From Cryptomeria japonica (Eukaryota > Streptophyta > Pinopsida > Cupressales > Cupressaceae): a stretch of DNA of 64,000 bases. Position 1 is the first letter of the stretch. Each line of letters starts with the position of its first letter. The notes beneath the pieces were generated by a model. That model was not told where the DNA came from. It did not search any database and saw only the letters and a list, made by a program, of their open reading frames with translations. The stretch is taken from contig NC_081410.1 in NCBI RefSeq assembly GCF_030272615.1, forward strand, positions 126,781,140 through 126,845,139, read 5' to 3'. Shown piece by piece: positions 48,641 to 62,189 of the stretch. The position numbers and the translations under genes are program-made.

Positions 48641-49788
48641 AACAGACACATCAAAAAGAATAAAACTATGAAAAGAATACTTGTTTAAGGAACTTTTTTC
48701 AAATTCTCATGAATGTTGGAGTCTTTTTCAAGACCCCATTTTGTTTTCATTGTATTTGAGCAATTTGATATCACATCAAGCAAACTCTCCTAAGGTCAAA
48801 AGGTCACAAGTATTAGCACAACCCACATCTTGATACCCCGTCAACTCAAACAGCCCTATCACACCCTAATGTGTGCCCATTTTTTTGCCTTTTTCTGGAA
48901 ATTATACCAAAGAATATTGCTCCTCAATTGGCCCGTTATCCTGGGAGATATATGGTGAGTGTCTTGGGGTTAGATTCTTCTCCACCCTTCCACTATGATA
49001 AAACAAGTATCTGGTTACTGACTTAGATGGACTTCTAATTTCAATGGTGTTTAGATAGGGTTTCGTTCAAGTGGTCACAATCAACAACATTTTACACTCC
49101 ATTGAGGGAGGTCTCCCAGTTTGTAGAGGTTACATTCTACATATTTTAACGTCGTTGTGACAACATGTAACACTCGTTGCATATGATTTTCATCACATAC
49201 GCATTTATTTATAGTGACTTGGATTACTTGGCTTTAACTATTGCCACTTAGGTTGTTCCCCTCTCACCGACCTTAATGGCGCCCTAAGGGCAACTCGAGA
49301 GGGCAGGCCTTCTAAAGGATTTAATTGCAAGAAATAAATGAAAGCATGAAAGAAGAGAGTCTAGTTTTTTAATCACCCATTGAAGGGGAGAGCATAATAC
49401 CTATCCCTTCGAAGACACAAAAACAATTTTTTTTAATCCTTCCATTGCAATGATTTTCTATTCTAAGTGGAGATGTTGCTCCACACAGACATGATGTTCA
49501 TTTTTAACCTTCATAGCAATTTGTAAAAGAACAGGAAAGAATTTGATTTTATTCTTTTTAAAAGAACCAAAACAAGTTCTCTACTCTAACCCTGCAGAGA
49601 AAATAAAGTTAGTAGACACATGGTGGGCTATCCAGCCTAATTTCCTTCCTTTGGTTACCAAAAATATGCTCATGTGTTTATCAATGATCTGTTATAAAAC
49701 ATAACACTAAAATACTAGAATTTAAGAAAAATGAAAGAATAGAGAGGTTTGTTTTTTTATTTTTTATTTTTACATAAGGACCTTGCTA
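48641..49788. other. No gene seen
   Basis: Decayed non-coding sequence, probably retroelement leader or LTR. No termini with matching flanks were found. Confidence 0.35.
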
Positions 49789-50312
49789 AAAATGGAAACT
49801 ACCAAAAATAGAAACTTTTCAAAAATAGAAACTTGCCAAAAATGAAAACTTTCCAAAAATAGAAACCTACCAAAAATAGAAACCTACCAAAAAAATGGAA
49901 ACTTTCTAGAAATGGAAACCTACAAAAAATGAAAACTTTCCAAAAATGAAAAACCTACCAAAAATGGAAACCTGTCAAAAATGGAAATTTTTCATAAGTG
50001 GAAACCTGCAAAAATGGAAACTTTCCAGAAATGGAAACCTTCCAAAATACAAATTTTCCAAAAATGGAATCCTACCAAAAATGGAAACCTGCCAAAACAT
50101 AAACTTTCCAAAAATGGAAACCTGCCAAAAATAGAAACTTTCCAAAAATGGAAACCTACCAAAAACATAAATTTTCCAAAAACAAAAACCTACAAAAAAT
50201 AGAAACTTTCTAGAAACGAAAACTTGCCAAAAATGGAAACTTGCCAAAAACGGAAACTTGCAAAAAATGGAAACTTTCCAAAGATGAAAACATGCAAAAA
50301 ATGGAAACCTAC
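49789..50312. repeat. Minisatellite of 18-19 bp CCAAAAATGGAAAC units
   Basis: About 28 units of the form CCAAAAATGGAAACTTT or with CCTA/CCTG endings. Because many units are 18 bp, several frames stay open across it on both strands. These are artefacts of the repeat. Confidence 0.9.
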
Positions 50313-50694
50313 AGACATACACAAAATTTCAAATTGTTGTTAGTTCATGTCGGGTTCATCAAATGTTTCATGCTTAAAAATCATTAATACAAAAATAGGA
50401 AATAAGGACGAATCACCAAATCCTTAACTATCAAAGCAATTTCAAACATAAACCAATATAAATTAACACAAGATAAGAATAAATTCAAATAAATGAAACT
50501 CCCTCATCCTGCATTGTGGCTTCCATTGCGCTTCTCCAAATTGTGCTTGTAGGTGGCTCTCAGGTATTGCACTGGGATTCCTGCATAGATTAGACAATTG
50601 TTTGAAGACTATGATTCTCTAGAATGAATTGAGCAAAGAGGTTGAATTTATAGATTCTCAACACAGAGGAGGTAAGGATTTCAACTCAAGTGTT
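50313..50694. other. No gene seen
   Basis: Mixed AT-rich sequence between two minisatellites; no frame or motif supported. Confidence 0.4.
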
Positions 50695-50975
50695 GATTGA
50701 CAAATAAATGATTTAGATTGACCAGTTAACTCATTAGATTGATCTGTTAACAAAATTGATTGGAGAGTGAACTCAATTGATTGACCAGTAGACTGAATAG
50801 ATCAGCTAGTTGACTGGATTGATTGATTAGAAGACTAAATTGATTGGAGAGATAAGTGGATTGATTGATCAGTAGACTGAATAGATGGATTAGTCAAAAA
50901 AAGGTGATTGAGAGTTAAAAAGGATGATTGATTAGTTAGCTGATTAGACAACTGATTTGATCAATAAGTTTTGAT
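50695..50975. repeat. Degenerate 20-25 bp GATTGA minisatellite
   Basis: Units such as GATTGACCAGTAGACTGAAT and GATTGATCAGTAGACTGAAT repeat with variable length. Confidence 0.75.
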
Positions 50976-51512
50976 TTTAGCATGTGTTGTAGGAATTTGA
51001 AATTGAATTTGATTTTCATTTTCAATTTGAATTTGAATTTGGTCATTCGAATGTTGAAATGCACATGAAATTAACTAAAATTCAGATTTGGAGAAATGTG
51101 AATTTGAAAATGTGAAATTAATTGAAATGAAGTGAAATTCGAATTTGGGGAAATATGAAATTAAATTACATGAAATTAATTGGAATTATAATTTGGGGAA
51201 TTGGAGGAATTTAATTAATTAATGTAAATAATTTAAATGAAATAATTTAAACTTAGGAGATTGAATTAATTAAATAATAAAGATTATTTAACTAAGGAAT
51301 AAGTTGTAATTAATTAAATAATTGATATTTAATTAATAATTGAGATATGGTTAACTAATTAAAATGATTTGAGAATAGAAATAGAATAATTAGAAGTGTT
51401 GAAGGGCGATGATTAGAAGAAATAATTAGTTTAATCAAATATTAAAAGAATTACTTAATCAAATAGATGAATAATTAGTGTAGAATTAATGAGACATTTT
51501 TAGGTGTCTACA
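50976..51512. other. AT-rich end of a decayed LTR, cut against a copia LTR
   Basis: GAATTTGAA-type words, then ends AGGTGTCTACA. The next base begins sequence homologous to an internal point (57472) of the copia LTR, so 51512/51513 is a rearrangement or insertion junction. Confidence 0.45.
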
Positions 51513-52350
51513 GTAACTTCGTTGGAGGATTTGAAATCCAAGTTAATGGATCACCTGGTTAGAGGATTTGAACAAGAAGATTGTTAAAGCTTACCCGGTT
51601 AGGGGATTTAACTGTTGTAATGATTAGAGAACAACATGGTCTTTATTGATCTGGTAATAGCACTACTCTGCTTAATCAGATCCTTTTGTGCTCCTATTCG
51701 CCTTCACAACATTTTGCATCTATACACCTTCTGGTTTGGCAACAACAACTCACACTTAACAAATATGCCAACGTAATTTAAAAACAACTCATCGACCTTA
51801 AAAACAAATACAATTTATCGGTAACACAACACAAAACCTAAGATCTCATAGAGATTACAAACCTATCGGTTCAATCTAGACCTTTAGATTTCATAGCAAT
51901 TAGCTGCACATTGTTCAAGACAACTTCGATCGCTCCTAAATCACTCATTGATCACCGCACATTGGATCCTATAACTCATCACACATTTGTCACTCCATCC
52001 TATACATTTGTACATTCCCAAGATAAAGTAGTTGTCTCTACACGCCAAATCCACTTTGAAACTCATCACATGCATCATGCATACGTGGCATCTTCATCTC
52101 CATTCATCATTCGATCATAGATCAATCCTATTGATTCTCCAAGATCCATCGGTTAGGGTTATGCTTATCAATAGGTTAGGGGTACCGGTTGATCTCTCTA
52201 CTTCAATAGTAATACCGGTTTCCATCACTACTTCACTACCAATTGCTTTACTGCTTCATTACCAATTACAATACAACTTCATTATCGGTTTCTACTGACA
52301 TCAATGACAACACTATACTTCATCAATTCAATCTTTATCCAATGCCAACA
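51513..52350 (-). repeat. Truncated 3' LTR of copia element
   Basis: 838 bp matching 57472-58307 of the intact LTR, ending AATGCCAACA. The distal 590 or so bases are missing at the junction with the preceding AT-rich element. Confidence 0.9.
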
Positions 52351-52362
52351 TTATCCCCCTTT
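52351..52362 (-). other. Polypurine tract of copia element
   Basis: Minus strand AAAGGGGGATAA runs into TGTTGGCATT of the LTR. Confidence 0.85.
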
Positions 52363-52530
52363 GGCATTGATGGTAATACAAATATCAATACCACTTGATT
52401 GTGATGATTGAGAGTTAGGCATATACATAGAATAGGAATCCTGGTTTACATTTTCACATATACTCTCCTCCAATTGTATCTCCATGTCTTTAGCTGGTAA
52501 CTGGCTATCAATCAATCATATATAGTTTTT

Positions 52531-52557
52531 CTCCCCCTTTGACAACAATGCCAAAGT
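52531..52557 (-). other. Second purine-tract-like motif in copia 3' region
   Basis: Minus strand CTTTGGCATTGTTGTCAAAG followed by GGGGGAGA, about 180 bp before the LTR. It parallels the motif at 43678-43704. Confidence 0.6.
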
Positions 52558-52689
52558 GAAGGTAAATCATACATTTTCATACTTCACCATTCTGCAACTA
52601 TTTGCTCCCCTTGTGGAGTAGCCCCACTCTACACCAATCCTTCTTCAATATTTTCAATAATCTTTGGGACTAATGTCTTCCACATCTAC

Positions 52690-55600
52690 TTAATTAACTT
52701 CATGTAGGGGTACAACCCCTAACTTACCTCTAAGATACTCAAATGTAGCCTTAGGTAAAGGTTTAGTAAAGATATCCACTAGCTATTGTTTTGAAGAAAC
52801 ATGCTCCAGTGACACATCTTTACTCTGCACTTTCTCTCTCAAAAAATGATACTTCAGCTCAATATGCTTTGTTCTAGAATGCAACACTGGGTTCTTTGAA
52901 ATGTTTATAGCACTTGTGTTATCACATAAAATCCTTACCGGTTCTGATATTTTCAACTTGAAACCTTCCAAAATGTGTTTCATCCAGATTGCTTGTGTAT
53001 ATAATTCATGTATGATGCAATATATTCAGCTTCTGTGGTTAATTGGGAGATACAACTATGTTTCTTGCTGCTCCAAGACACAAGCCCGCCTCCAAGAAAA
53101 AACGCTCCTCCAGTTGTACTTTTCCTGTCATCAACATTGCCTACCCAGTCTGCATCTGTATAGACTTTTAAATCAAAGTCTCCTGCATATGGATACCATA
53201 ATCTATAGTCAAATGTACCTTTCAAATATTTGAAAATTCTTTTAGTTGCTACTATGTGTGTCTCCTTCAGACTTTTATGAAATCTGGCAACTAATCCAAC
53301 TGCATGAGCAATATTTGGTTTGGTATGAACAACATAATGTAGTTTCCCTATCATAGACTTGTACTCTTTTTCACCAACTGATGCAGAATTATCTTCCTTA
53401 GATAATTTACAACCTGTAACCATTAGTGTTCCAACTGGTTTACAGTCTCCCATTCCAAAAGTCTTCAACACTTCTTTCACATATTTGGACTGTGTGATAA
53501 ATTTTTTTATCTCACTTATAAAGAATTTTATCTCAAACCTACTGTTGAATCTGCAAACCTATAAAGAATTTTATCTCACCTACTAGAGACATCTCAAATT
53601 CACTTTTCAGTCATCACACATGTCATCATTACCTCCAAAAATGATATCATCCACAAATACCTCACTAACCAATATCTTATCTCCTTGTGTCTTGAGATAT
53701 ATGTTACTGTCTTCACTAGTTCTATGAAAACCAATCTTCACTAAGTGATAATGGATTCTTTCATACCATTCCCTAGGTGCTTTCTTCAAACCATATAATG
53801 CCTTGTATAATTTGCACAACATATCCTTTGCTTCAGCCAATGCATTACCATCTGGTTGTTCAATGTAGACTTCCTCTTACAATATTCCATTTAGAAATGT
53901 TGACTTTACATCCATCTGATATGCCTTGAATCCTCTATATGTTGCAAATGCAAGTAGAGTCCTTACACCTTCCAATCTTGCAACTGGTGCAAATATCTCA
54001 CCATAGTCTTCACCTTCTTCTTATGCATAACCTTTGCATACCAGTCTTGCTTTATTTCTGACAACTACTCTATCTTCATTGAGTTTATTTCTGAATACCC
54101 ATTTTGTACCTATTATATTCTTGTTCTCTAGTTTGGGTACCAATGTCCATGTATTTTTCTTCTCAATCTGGTCAAGTTCTTCTTCCATAGCCTTGATTCA
54201 ATATTCATCTCCAAAGGCTTCCTTTGTTGTTCTATGCTCAATAGTGGAGATCATACAAGAGTTCTCTCTTATCCCTCTCCTAGTGAAAACACTTGCATTC
54301 ATGTCTCCAATAATCTAATCAGGATTATGATTGAGTCTAACATACCTTAGAATAATATGATCATGGTCTTCAAGTTCTTCTTCTTCACTTTCTTCATCTT
54401 CTATAGGACCTACCTGTTCTAGTTGAACTGGGGCTGCAATATTCAGTTTACCAACTTCTGGCTTTACCAGTTCTGGTTCCAAAAATAATATGTAAGGTTC
54501 TTCCTCCGTCTCCTTAGTGGTTTCTCCTAAATATTTAGGAAACTCATCTACTCGGACATTAACAATTTCAATGATTTTCTTAGTTCGGTTGTTGTAATAC
54601 TTGTAAGCTTTTCTCTTGGTGGAGTAACCAAGAAATATGCCTTCATCACTCTTAGCATCAAACTTACCAATATAATCACCTCTCTTGATAGAACATCTGT
54701 TACCAAAAATCTTAAATTAATTGACATTAGGTGATCTACCATACCAGTACTCATATGGTGTTTTATCCTTACCTCTTTTAACTAGTATCTGGTTCAATGT
54801 ATAAATAGATGTGCTGACAACTTCCCTCTGGAATGTCTTAGCTACACCTCCTTGAATAATCATAGTCCTTGCAGCTTCAACTACTAATTGATTGTTCCTC
54901 TCTGCAATACCATTTTGCTATGGTGTCCTAGGTACAAAAAGTTTCCTCTTAATTCCGTTGTCTTCATAGTATCTAGTGAATTCCTCTGAAGTAAATTCAC
55001 TACCTTGATCAACTCATAAGCACTTAATATTTCTTCCACTTTCATTTTCAACTAAGGCTTTGAATGCCTTAAACTTGCTAAAAGATTATTTTTTGTCCTT
55101 CAAGAATGTAACCCACATCATCCTTGAGCAATCATCAGTAAAGATTGTGAAATACCGATCACCTTGAATACTCCTAGTCCTCATTGGTCCACAAAGGTCA
55201 GTATGAACCAAATCTAACAAATGTTCAGTTGAGAAAGATTTTCCCTTGAAGATTGAGGATGTCATCTTTCCTAACTGATATTCTTTGCACAAAGCATTCA
55301 CTAGTTTGTCCAACTGTAGCAAACCTCTTACCGATTTGGACTTACTGACTCTTACAATGTTATCAAAGTTTATATGACAAAATCTTTGATGCCAAAGCCA
55401 ACTATCATCTACTTTTACAATTAAGCAACTATTGACTTTATAATTTAGATTAAACAAGTTACCTTTTGTCTGTTTGCTGGTTGCAATCAGTTCACCTTTA
55501 CTTCCATAAATCTTGCACATCCCATTCTTGAATTCTAGTGGGTAACCTCTGTCATTGAGTTGAGCAACACTCAAAAGATTGTGTTTCAATCCTTCAACCC

Positions 55601-56813
55601 AATAGACATCATCTGCACTACTCTTACCGTTAAGAGAGATGGATCCCTTTCCTTTCACCATGCGGGGTGAGTCATTCCCAAATCTCACAACACCTCCATC
55701 AAATTATTTCAAAGTAAGAAACTTACTCCGGTCATCGGTCATGTGGTGTGAACAACCACTATCTATAGTCCAGTCATCAGAACTATCCATGTGAGAGACT
55801 AACGCCTTCTCATCTGATATCTCTTCCTTAATAGCAACAAATACAATGTCCTCATTTGCATCTTCCTCAGATTCTTCATCTGTAATTCCTCCACCTACTA
55901 CGATGAGACAATTTATTTTACATTTGCCTTTATACTTCCTATACTTCTCATGTTTCTCCTCATTGTCTCCATTTGGATAGTTAGCAACAATATGTCCAAT
56001 CCGGTTACATGCAAAACCCTTCAATGGTAATTTACCTATGTACTTACTGGTACCTCTGGGTAACTGCTTGGGCAACAATGCTTCAAGCTCAATCAAACCA
56101 TCTTCATCATCTATCTCTCTGTTGGATCTAGATTCATGATTGTAGCTCACTTCCCTGCTTTTCCTTACTAGTGGGGTTGAGACTGAGGCTCTAAATGCAG
56201 ATTCTTATTTTTGAACGCTTCCATCATAACCATTTAATTCAAAAGTAGTCAATTTACCAATGATAGAGTCAAGTGCTACCTTTGACTTATCAATAAATTT
56301 GAGCTCCTGAATGGCTGCAACTTGGATAGCATAAACTAGTAGAAGGGTTCTCAACACCTTTCTAACCATAGTGGTATCCTCCACTGTACCTTCAATACTC
56401 TTGATTTCATTGACTATCTCTTTGATTCTCTGACCATACTGTTGAATATTTTCACCTTCAGTCATCCGCATATCATCAAATTTTCCTCTCAAACTCTCTT
56501 CCTTGGCAATCTTAACATGCTCATCACCGCTATAGATCTCTTCCAATTTCTTCCATACTTCATATGCAGTCTCCAATCCATGAACATCAACATATTCTGA
56601 ATCAGACAAGGAACTGGTGATGGCCTCCAATGCTTGATTATTCTCCTATTGCTCCTTCTTTTGATCATTTGTCAAAATCCCACTAGGCAAGTTATATTTA
56701 GTAACAACATGTTCCTAGTACTGACTTTGTAAACTCTTGATATAGATCTTCATCCTATCACTCCATATTCTATAGTTTTCTCTATTGAACTTCAGACCTT
56801 CTTTCTTCATCAT
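52690..56813 (-). pseudogene. gag-pol: Copia gag-pol polyprotein, many stops
   Basis: Begins at ATG 56813. Gag (to about 56205) has KIYIKSLQSQY, LETAYEVWKKLEEIYSGDEH and GENIQQYGQRIKEIVNEI, a UBN2-type gag. The zinc knuckle at about 56030-55980 (FACNRIGHIVANYPNGD) has lost its first and last Cys. Protease keeps WTIDSGCSHHM. Integrase has the finger region LWHQRFCHINFDNI, HTDLCGP and an intact last Glu, with QNGIAERN near 54900. RT shows YKALYGLKKAPREWYERIHY and FVDDIIFGG. RNase H shows YTDADWVGNVDDRKSTTGG and TTEAEYIA. A frameshift at about 52985 leads to the tail, which carries CDNTSAINISKNPVLHSRTK. Around ten or more stops (TAG, TGA and TAA) make it non-functional. Confidence 0.92.
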
Positions 56814-56870
56814 GTTCTCCTAGATCTTTTCCTCAAGCTATTAGGCTTAAACACAAGAGGACCTGGACAA

Positions 56871-56881
56871 CTCTGATACCA
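56871..56881 (-). other. Primer-binding site (initiator Met-tRNA)
   Basis: Minus strand TGGTATCAGAG, two bases from the LTR end at 56884. Confidence 0.9.
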
Positions 56882-56883
56882 AT

Positions 56884-58307
56884 TGATAATATGATGAAAT
56901 AATAATGATTTAGTCAACTACTAAGAGGGGGGGTGAATTAGTAGATAGAAAATATACTAAACTTTCACCAAACTTAACTCAAACTCAGAAACATCTTACA
57001 AAACATAACTAATTGGTTTAGACTTTGTATGTAAAACTGTAACTACACTGTCAAGCTTTACGAGTTGATCAAAATATCAATGATACAGTGTAACAGATCT
57101 GAAACTCAAATACCATTTAACCAAAACATAAAACCACTTTACTAACATCAATAATAGCTCATTTCAGATCACTTCCGGTCATCTAAACATGTCTTAGTGG
57201 ATTTACCAATTATTCATATTTAGCCATATCAAAAACATACTCACAAAAACATTCACCACTTGACACAATAATTTTTCACGTGGAAACCCAAATGGGAAAA
57301 AACACAGTGGGGATGAATACCCACAAGTATTATGAATTCTTCTGAAGTTCGCCCTATTAGGAGCCAAGCCTTAGCTTTACAAAAATAGCATGTTAAGAAT
57401 AGACTTGGTTAAGGACCACTCGGTTACGAGATTTACTACAATACCCTGTTAAAGGAAATACCTTGTAAGAGGTAACCTCGGCGGAGGATTTGAAATCCAA
57501 GCTAATGGATCACCTAGTTAGAGGATTTGAACAAGAAGCCTGTTAAAGCTTACCCGGTTAGGGGATTTAATTATTGTAATGGTTAGAGAACAACAAGGTC
57601 TTTGTTGATCTGGTAATAGTACTACTCTACTTAATCAGATCCTTTTATGCTGCTATCCGTCTTCACAACATTTTGTAGATACACCTTCTGGTTTGGCAAC
57701 AACAACTCACACTTAACAAATTTGCCAACGCAATTTACAAACAACTCATCAACTTTAAAAACAAATACAATAGGTCGATAACACAACACAAAAGGTAAGA
57801 TCTCATAGAGATTACAAACTTATCGGTTGAATCTAGACCATTAGATTTCATAGCAATCAACTGCACATTGTTCAAGACAACTTTGACTTCTCCTAGATCA
57901 CTCCTTGATTACCGCACATTGGATCATGTAACTCATCACTCGTTTGTCACTCCATGTTATGCATTTGTACATTCCCAAGATAAAACAGTTATCTCTATTT
58001 GCCAAATCCACTTTGAAACTCATCACATGCATCATGCATACATGACATCTTCATCTCCGCTCATCATTCGATCATAGATCAACACTACCGATTCTCCAAG
58101 CTCCATTGGTTAGGGTTCTACTTATCAACGGGTTAGGGTTACCGGTTGATCTCTCTGCTTCAATAGTAATACCGGTTTCCATCACTACTTCACTACCGGT
58201 TGCTTTACTACTTCATTACCGGTTACAATACAACTTCATTACCGATTGTTATTGACATCAATGACAACACTATACTTCATCAATGCAATATTCATGCAAT
58301 GCCAACA
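56884..58307 (-). repeat. 5' LTR of copia element
   Basis: 1,424 bp, TGATAATATG at the left and ATGCCAACA at the right in plus coordinates. A 69-codon frame (57868-58077, plus strand) is also open in the other LTR (51911-52120), probably by shared ancestry. Confidence 0.9.
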
Positions 58308-61274
58308 TTTTTACCATTCTAATTATCTAAACAATATTCTATGAGTTCTACTAGATTCATATTTATATAAAAAATAATTTTCAAATGAATTGTTATGCAA
58401 AAGACTAACTATTTGCAGCACTTACCATTAACTCTACTTTCAAACATATTTTATGATAGGGAGGAAAAGTTGAAAATTTTAATAACTCTACTAATTGAAT
58501 TTATTTTATTGTTACTTTTCAAAGTTACATTGTACACAACTCTTTTTTAAATTATCTTGAAAAGAAGTATTATTTTCTATTGTGCTACAATACACAAAAT
58601 ATACTTTTGAAAACTATTGCCTATATATAAAAAAATGTTGCACACTCTTCATTAAAGACAATGTTGACATCTATAAAGGATGTCTATTTTGTCATGCTAG
58701 TTTTATATGTGTAGTCATTTTATTTATGATGCACTAGTTATACTATTATTTGTGGTTTGTTTTTGTTGTATAATAAATTAGATATTTTATATGTTGATGT
58801 ATTAAAATTAAATATTTGATACGTTATTTTTATTTTTGATATTCAAAATTCTTATTAAAAAATAATTTATTTGATTGATTATTTATGTTTTTTATTATTA
58901 CAACATTTGATATATTATGTAGTATTATTAACTTACTTTAATTCTCTAAATTGAAAGTAAAAATTTAATACATTCTAATTTAGATTATAAAATTTGTACT
59001 TCACTATTTAAGCTTTTGGATAGCTTATATTTACCACATAATTTCTTAGTCAAGGGTTATTAGATAAAAGGAAAGAGTACATAAATAATCTTGATTCAAG
59101 TTTGATAAATTTGGATATTCTTTCCTCTAGAAAGGATAAATGGCATGTCTCAAACTTTAAAATTAATTTAAGTTTTGATGTTGTTAGAAAGGTGAACCTT
59201 CGACTCATAGAAGCAATGTATATCTCAAGGGACAAGTATGAAGAATAAAAAATGGTTGGGACAAAGCATCTCGGTGTCAATTCAAACAAAGAGGTAGTAT
59301 GCGACACTCTTTTAGCAAGATTAAAAGTAGCAATAACAAGTGTTTCAAGTAGATTGAAGTGTAGGTTGGATCTAAAATTGTGATCCAAGTGGTCAATACA
59401 AATATTGTCCAAGATAGAAGATTAGAGTGTATCTTGATGAAATCTCATGTCTACTTTTCTTATTCACCATATTTTCTCTACAAATATGACAACCAATTTT
59501 CAACTAATTTTTTGGATCTCTCTCTAGATCAATGCCTCTTTGGAACTGATAGTTATAAATTAAAAAAATCGTATTAACTCATGTCTAGAGCATCCTAATT
59601 AGGATTTGCATTATATTTTGGTACTAGTGACATTGATATCTTATTAACCATTAGAAAAATCAGTTAATAATTCCATATCTGCTCATCATTTTTATGTCTA
59701 TGAAAGATGGTCAATAGCCTTTAACTTGTATATGGAGATGAATAATGTATGCTATGATGCTTGGACTTACTTTGTAGTTCTCCATATTAGTCATAGTATC
59801 ATTATCTTGAAGCTACATCTCAATGCAATAAAGACTCATTATCACTTATGCTCTAACAGAATTAGGGACGTGTTTCAAATTATAGACTAATTAAAATTTT
59901 CAACTATAAGATCAAGGAGATGCAAAAGGTGCTTAAAGTGGTTATTGGAGTAGATGGCTTGTATAATACATGTATGATAGGGACTACATAATCTAAATTA
60001 GAAATTAATTTTATGATCAAGCCTTAAGGAGTTATCCATGATGAAAAGATTAGAGATAGTCTAACGATTATAATCTTTCTAATTAGTGACGAGTTAAAGA
60101 AACCAATGAAAAATTCTACACTTAAAAATTCAAATTGAAATAACAAATTGTTTGTTGATTTTAAAGATTCTTGACATTCTTGAACAGTATATGAAATGTT
60201 CACATGCTACACTAACATTAATTTTATGTTTATCGAATAGTTTTTTATCATTAAAAAACTTTAGAAATTATCAATGGATATCTTCTTTAGAAATTTGAAG
60301 AGCAAACATTTCAGTAACTTAATATCTAATTATTTGACAAAAACCAATTCAATAATTCACTATCTAAAAATTATGGAATTATGTTTATTAACATAAAACA
60401 AATACATAACCAGCTATATAGTTGGATGATATTTTCTACCAGATGGAGGGTACGGTTTTTAATTATAGTAAACACCATTGTGAACAGTAAATAAAATTAT
60501 ATTGTACCATTTTTTTTACCTTAAATAATTGCAACAGTACCATTTCTTTCAGACTTTAACTTCCAAATGGTTGACCATGGTAAATATATCAATACTTACA
60601 GTAATTGCATATACTACTAAAAACAAAAAAAAATTCGGATCATAACGTCATCTTGTAGATTTTTGAATTAGAATATTTGACGTTTTTTTTCATCATTTTG
60701 GATGGTATTCTATGATCTATCATAGAATGAATAATTTGAAAATGACATTTTTATCGATCAAAAAAAAAAAAAAATTGACCAAAAAAAAACCGGCATTTTT
60801 TTAATTAGTTATGATCAATTATACTGATGAGATATCTTAAATACGTCTATTTATAAAACACATCTTAAATGCATTTATTTATAGAACATGGGAAGATATC
60901 AATCTTGAGTAATTATATTCATGTATGAGTTACTGTAATTTAAAATATTCAAAAATTATAATATTTTATATTTATTTATTTATGTAAGAATATTTTTTAT
61001 GATTTATTTATTTTTTTAACACATTTACATCATCACTTGTATATCTTATTGTCATTGTAGTTATGTCTTTTGGGAATAAATATTTATGTTTAGAAAAGTT
61101 TATTTAGAAAATTTTAACAAAACATATTCAAGAAATGAATTGTTGACAATCTGATTGGATAAAGATTCGCACCTTATTGCAAGCTTCACATTGTTCAAGC
61201 CATATAATAATTAACTTTATACAATTTTAACTTAATGTTATATCAAATTTGTAGATTGAATTGCAAAGTATAAA
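58308..61274. other. AT-rich intergenic DNA, no gene
   Basis: Only short accidental frames. It contains a perfect short palindrome at 60707-60728 and homopolymer runs at 60760-60800. Confidence 0.5.
60707..60728. repeat. Perfect inverted repeat
   Basis: ATTCTATGAT, two bases, ATCATAGAAT: 10-bp arms with a CT spacer. It has no transposon-like context that I can see. Confidence 0.8.
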
Positions 61275-62145
61275 TGATGCAGTCAAGGTAGGGAGGTCCA
61301 ATAAAGGGAAGACCCACCTTGCAGCCTAAAACATAAACACCAGGAATAACACCAGAAACTGGTTCACACAACACAAGATATAACCGGGGAAAACAGAAAA
61401 AGAGCAATCCCTGTAATAATTTAATGAATTACATATGCCCTCAGGCTTTATAGATGCTAGGTCATAGTCCAGGATAACAAAATGATTCAAACAGCTTAAT
61501 TTCCTGATCCGGTAGATCACCCACCCTCAACTTTGTCCTTTGTTCTATCTGCTGATTCAGACCTCACTCTGTCGAACAAAAGCACCTCAGTGCCTCCGGA
61601 GTCTACATCTTTTCTGATTCTTATCTTTCATAGATCTCCTCCTCTCCAAATAAATCTCCTACTTCCCCTTTATACCATCCACAAGCCTCAACAACATAAT
61701 CAAGTCAACCAATATGCTCTAGTTTATGATGAAACATGTAAACACAAACATGTCGGTTAAATTACCAAGCACACCTCCAAGAATGCTTAGAAATTCATGC
61801 GGACCTCCGTGAACATCGGCCAGGTCCAAAACAACACTCCCATATGATTCGTAAGTCACAAAAACCACCTGCAACCCAATTCTTCTTCGCCCCACACACT
61901 GTAAGACCAATTGGTAAGAACACACCAACACCGGACCAATATTGGAATCAATACCTCACTAGAATCAAATCCAAATGCCATGAATTTCGAATATGTTTAA
62001 TTCAAGGGTCTCTAGATGCTAAATCCAGATCTGTAGCTCTAAATTCACAAATATGAATAAACGCAAAAATCTCTAAGGTCACCTCCTTGGTAATCAACAA
62101 CTCCACAGTCAACTGCTCCAATCGCAAGAATTTCCTAGATGCCCC
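61275..62145 (-). repeat. 3' LTR of deleted element (end clipped)
   Basis: Starts TGATGCAGTC in plus coordinates and follows the right LTR to GATGCCC near 62145, where the expected TTGCATCA end is replaced by unrelated sequence. Confidence 0.85.
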
Positions 62146-62189
62146 TCTCGGGCTTATTTGAAAAGTGAGTCCCATCACTTCGATCTGCA

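Larger units (their letters stand above)
51513..58307 (-). mobile_element. Ty1/copia element, minus strand, decayed
   Basis: Read from right to left it has a full LTR (56884-58307), initiator Met-tRNA primer site, gag-pol in one original frame (56813 to about 52983, ending at 52690 after a frameshift), purine tract, and a truncated LTR (51513-52350). Domain order protease, integrase, RT, RNase H defines Ty1/copia. The left LTR lacks its first 590 or so bases, so the target duplication cannot be tested. By eye the shared LTR portions differ by roughly a tenth, older than the gypsy insertion. Confidence 0.9.

Noticed and set aside
49946-50322. Open frames on both strands across the 18-bp array
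   Set aside because: Unit length is a multiple of three, so frames remain open by repetition; composition is only Lys, Asn, Pro, Trp or Phe.
49789-50975. CRISPR-like array
   Set aside because: Short repeats are contiguous with no unique spacers, and the sequence is plant nuclear DNA.
44616-51512. A single LTR element with TGTCAG and TCTACA ends
   Set aside because: The flanking 5-mers (GAAGG and GTAAC) do not match, no internal LTR pair was found, and the left end reads as coding in the minus-strand ORF.
51911-58077. 69-residue protein encoded in both copia LTRs
   Set aside because: Both copies are open and alike because the LTRs are duplicates; nothing indicates protein-level constraint and the frame is antisense to the element.
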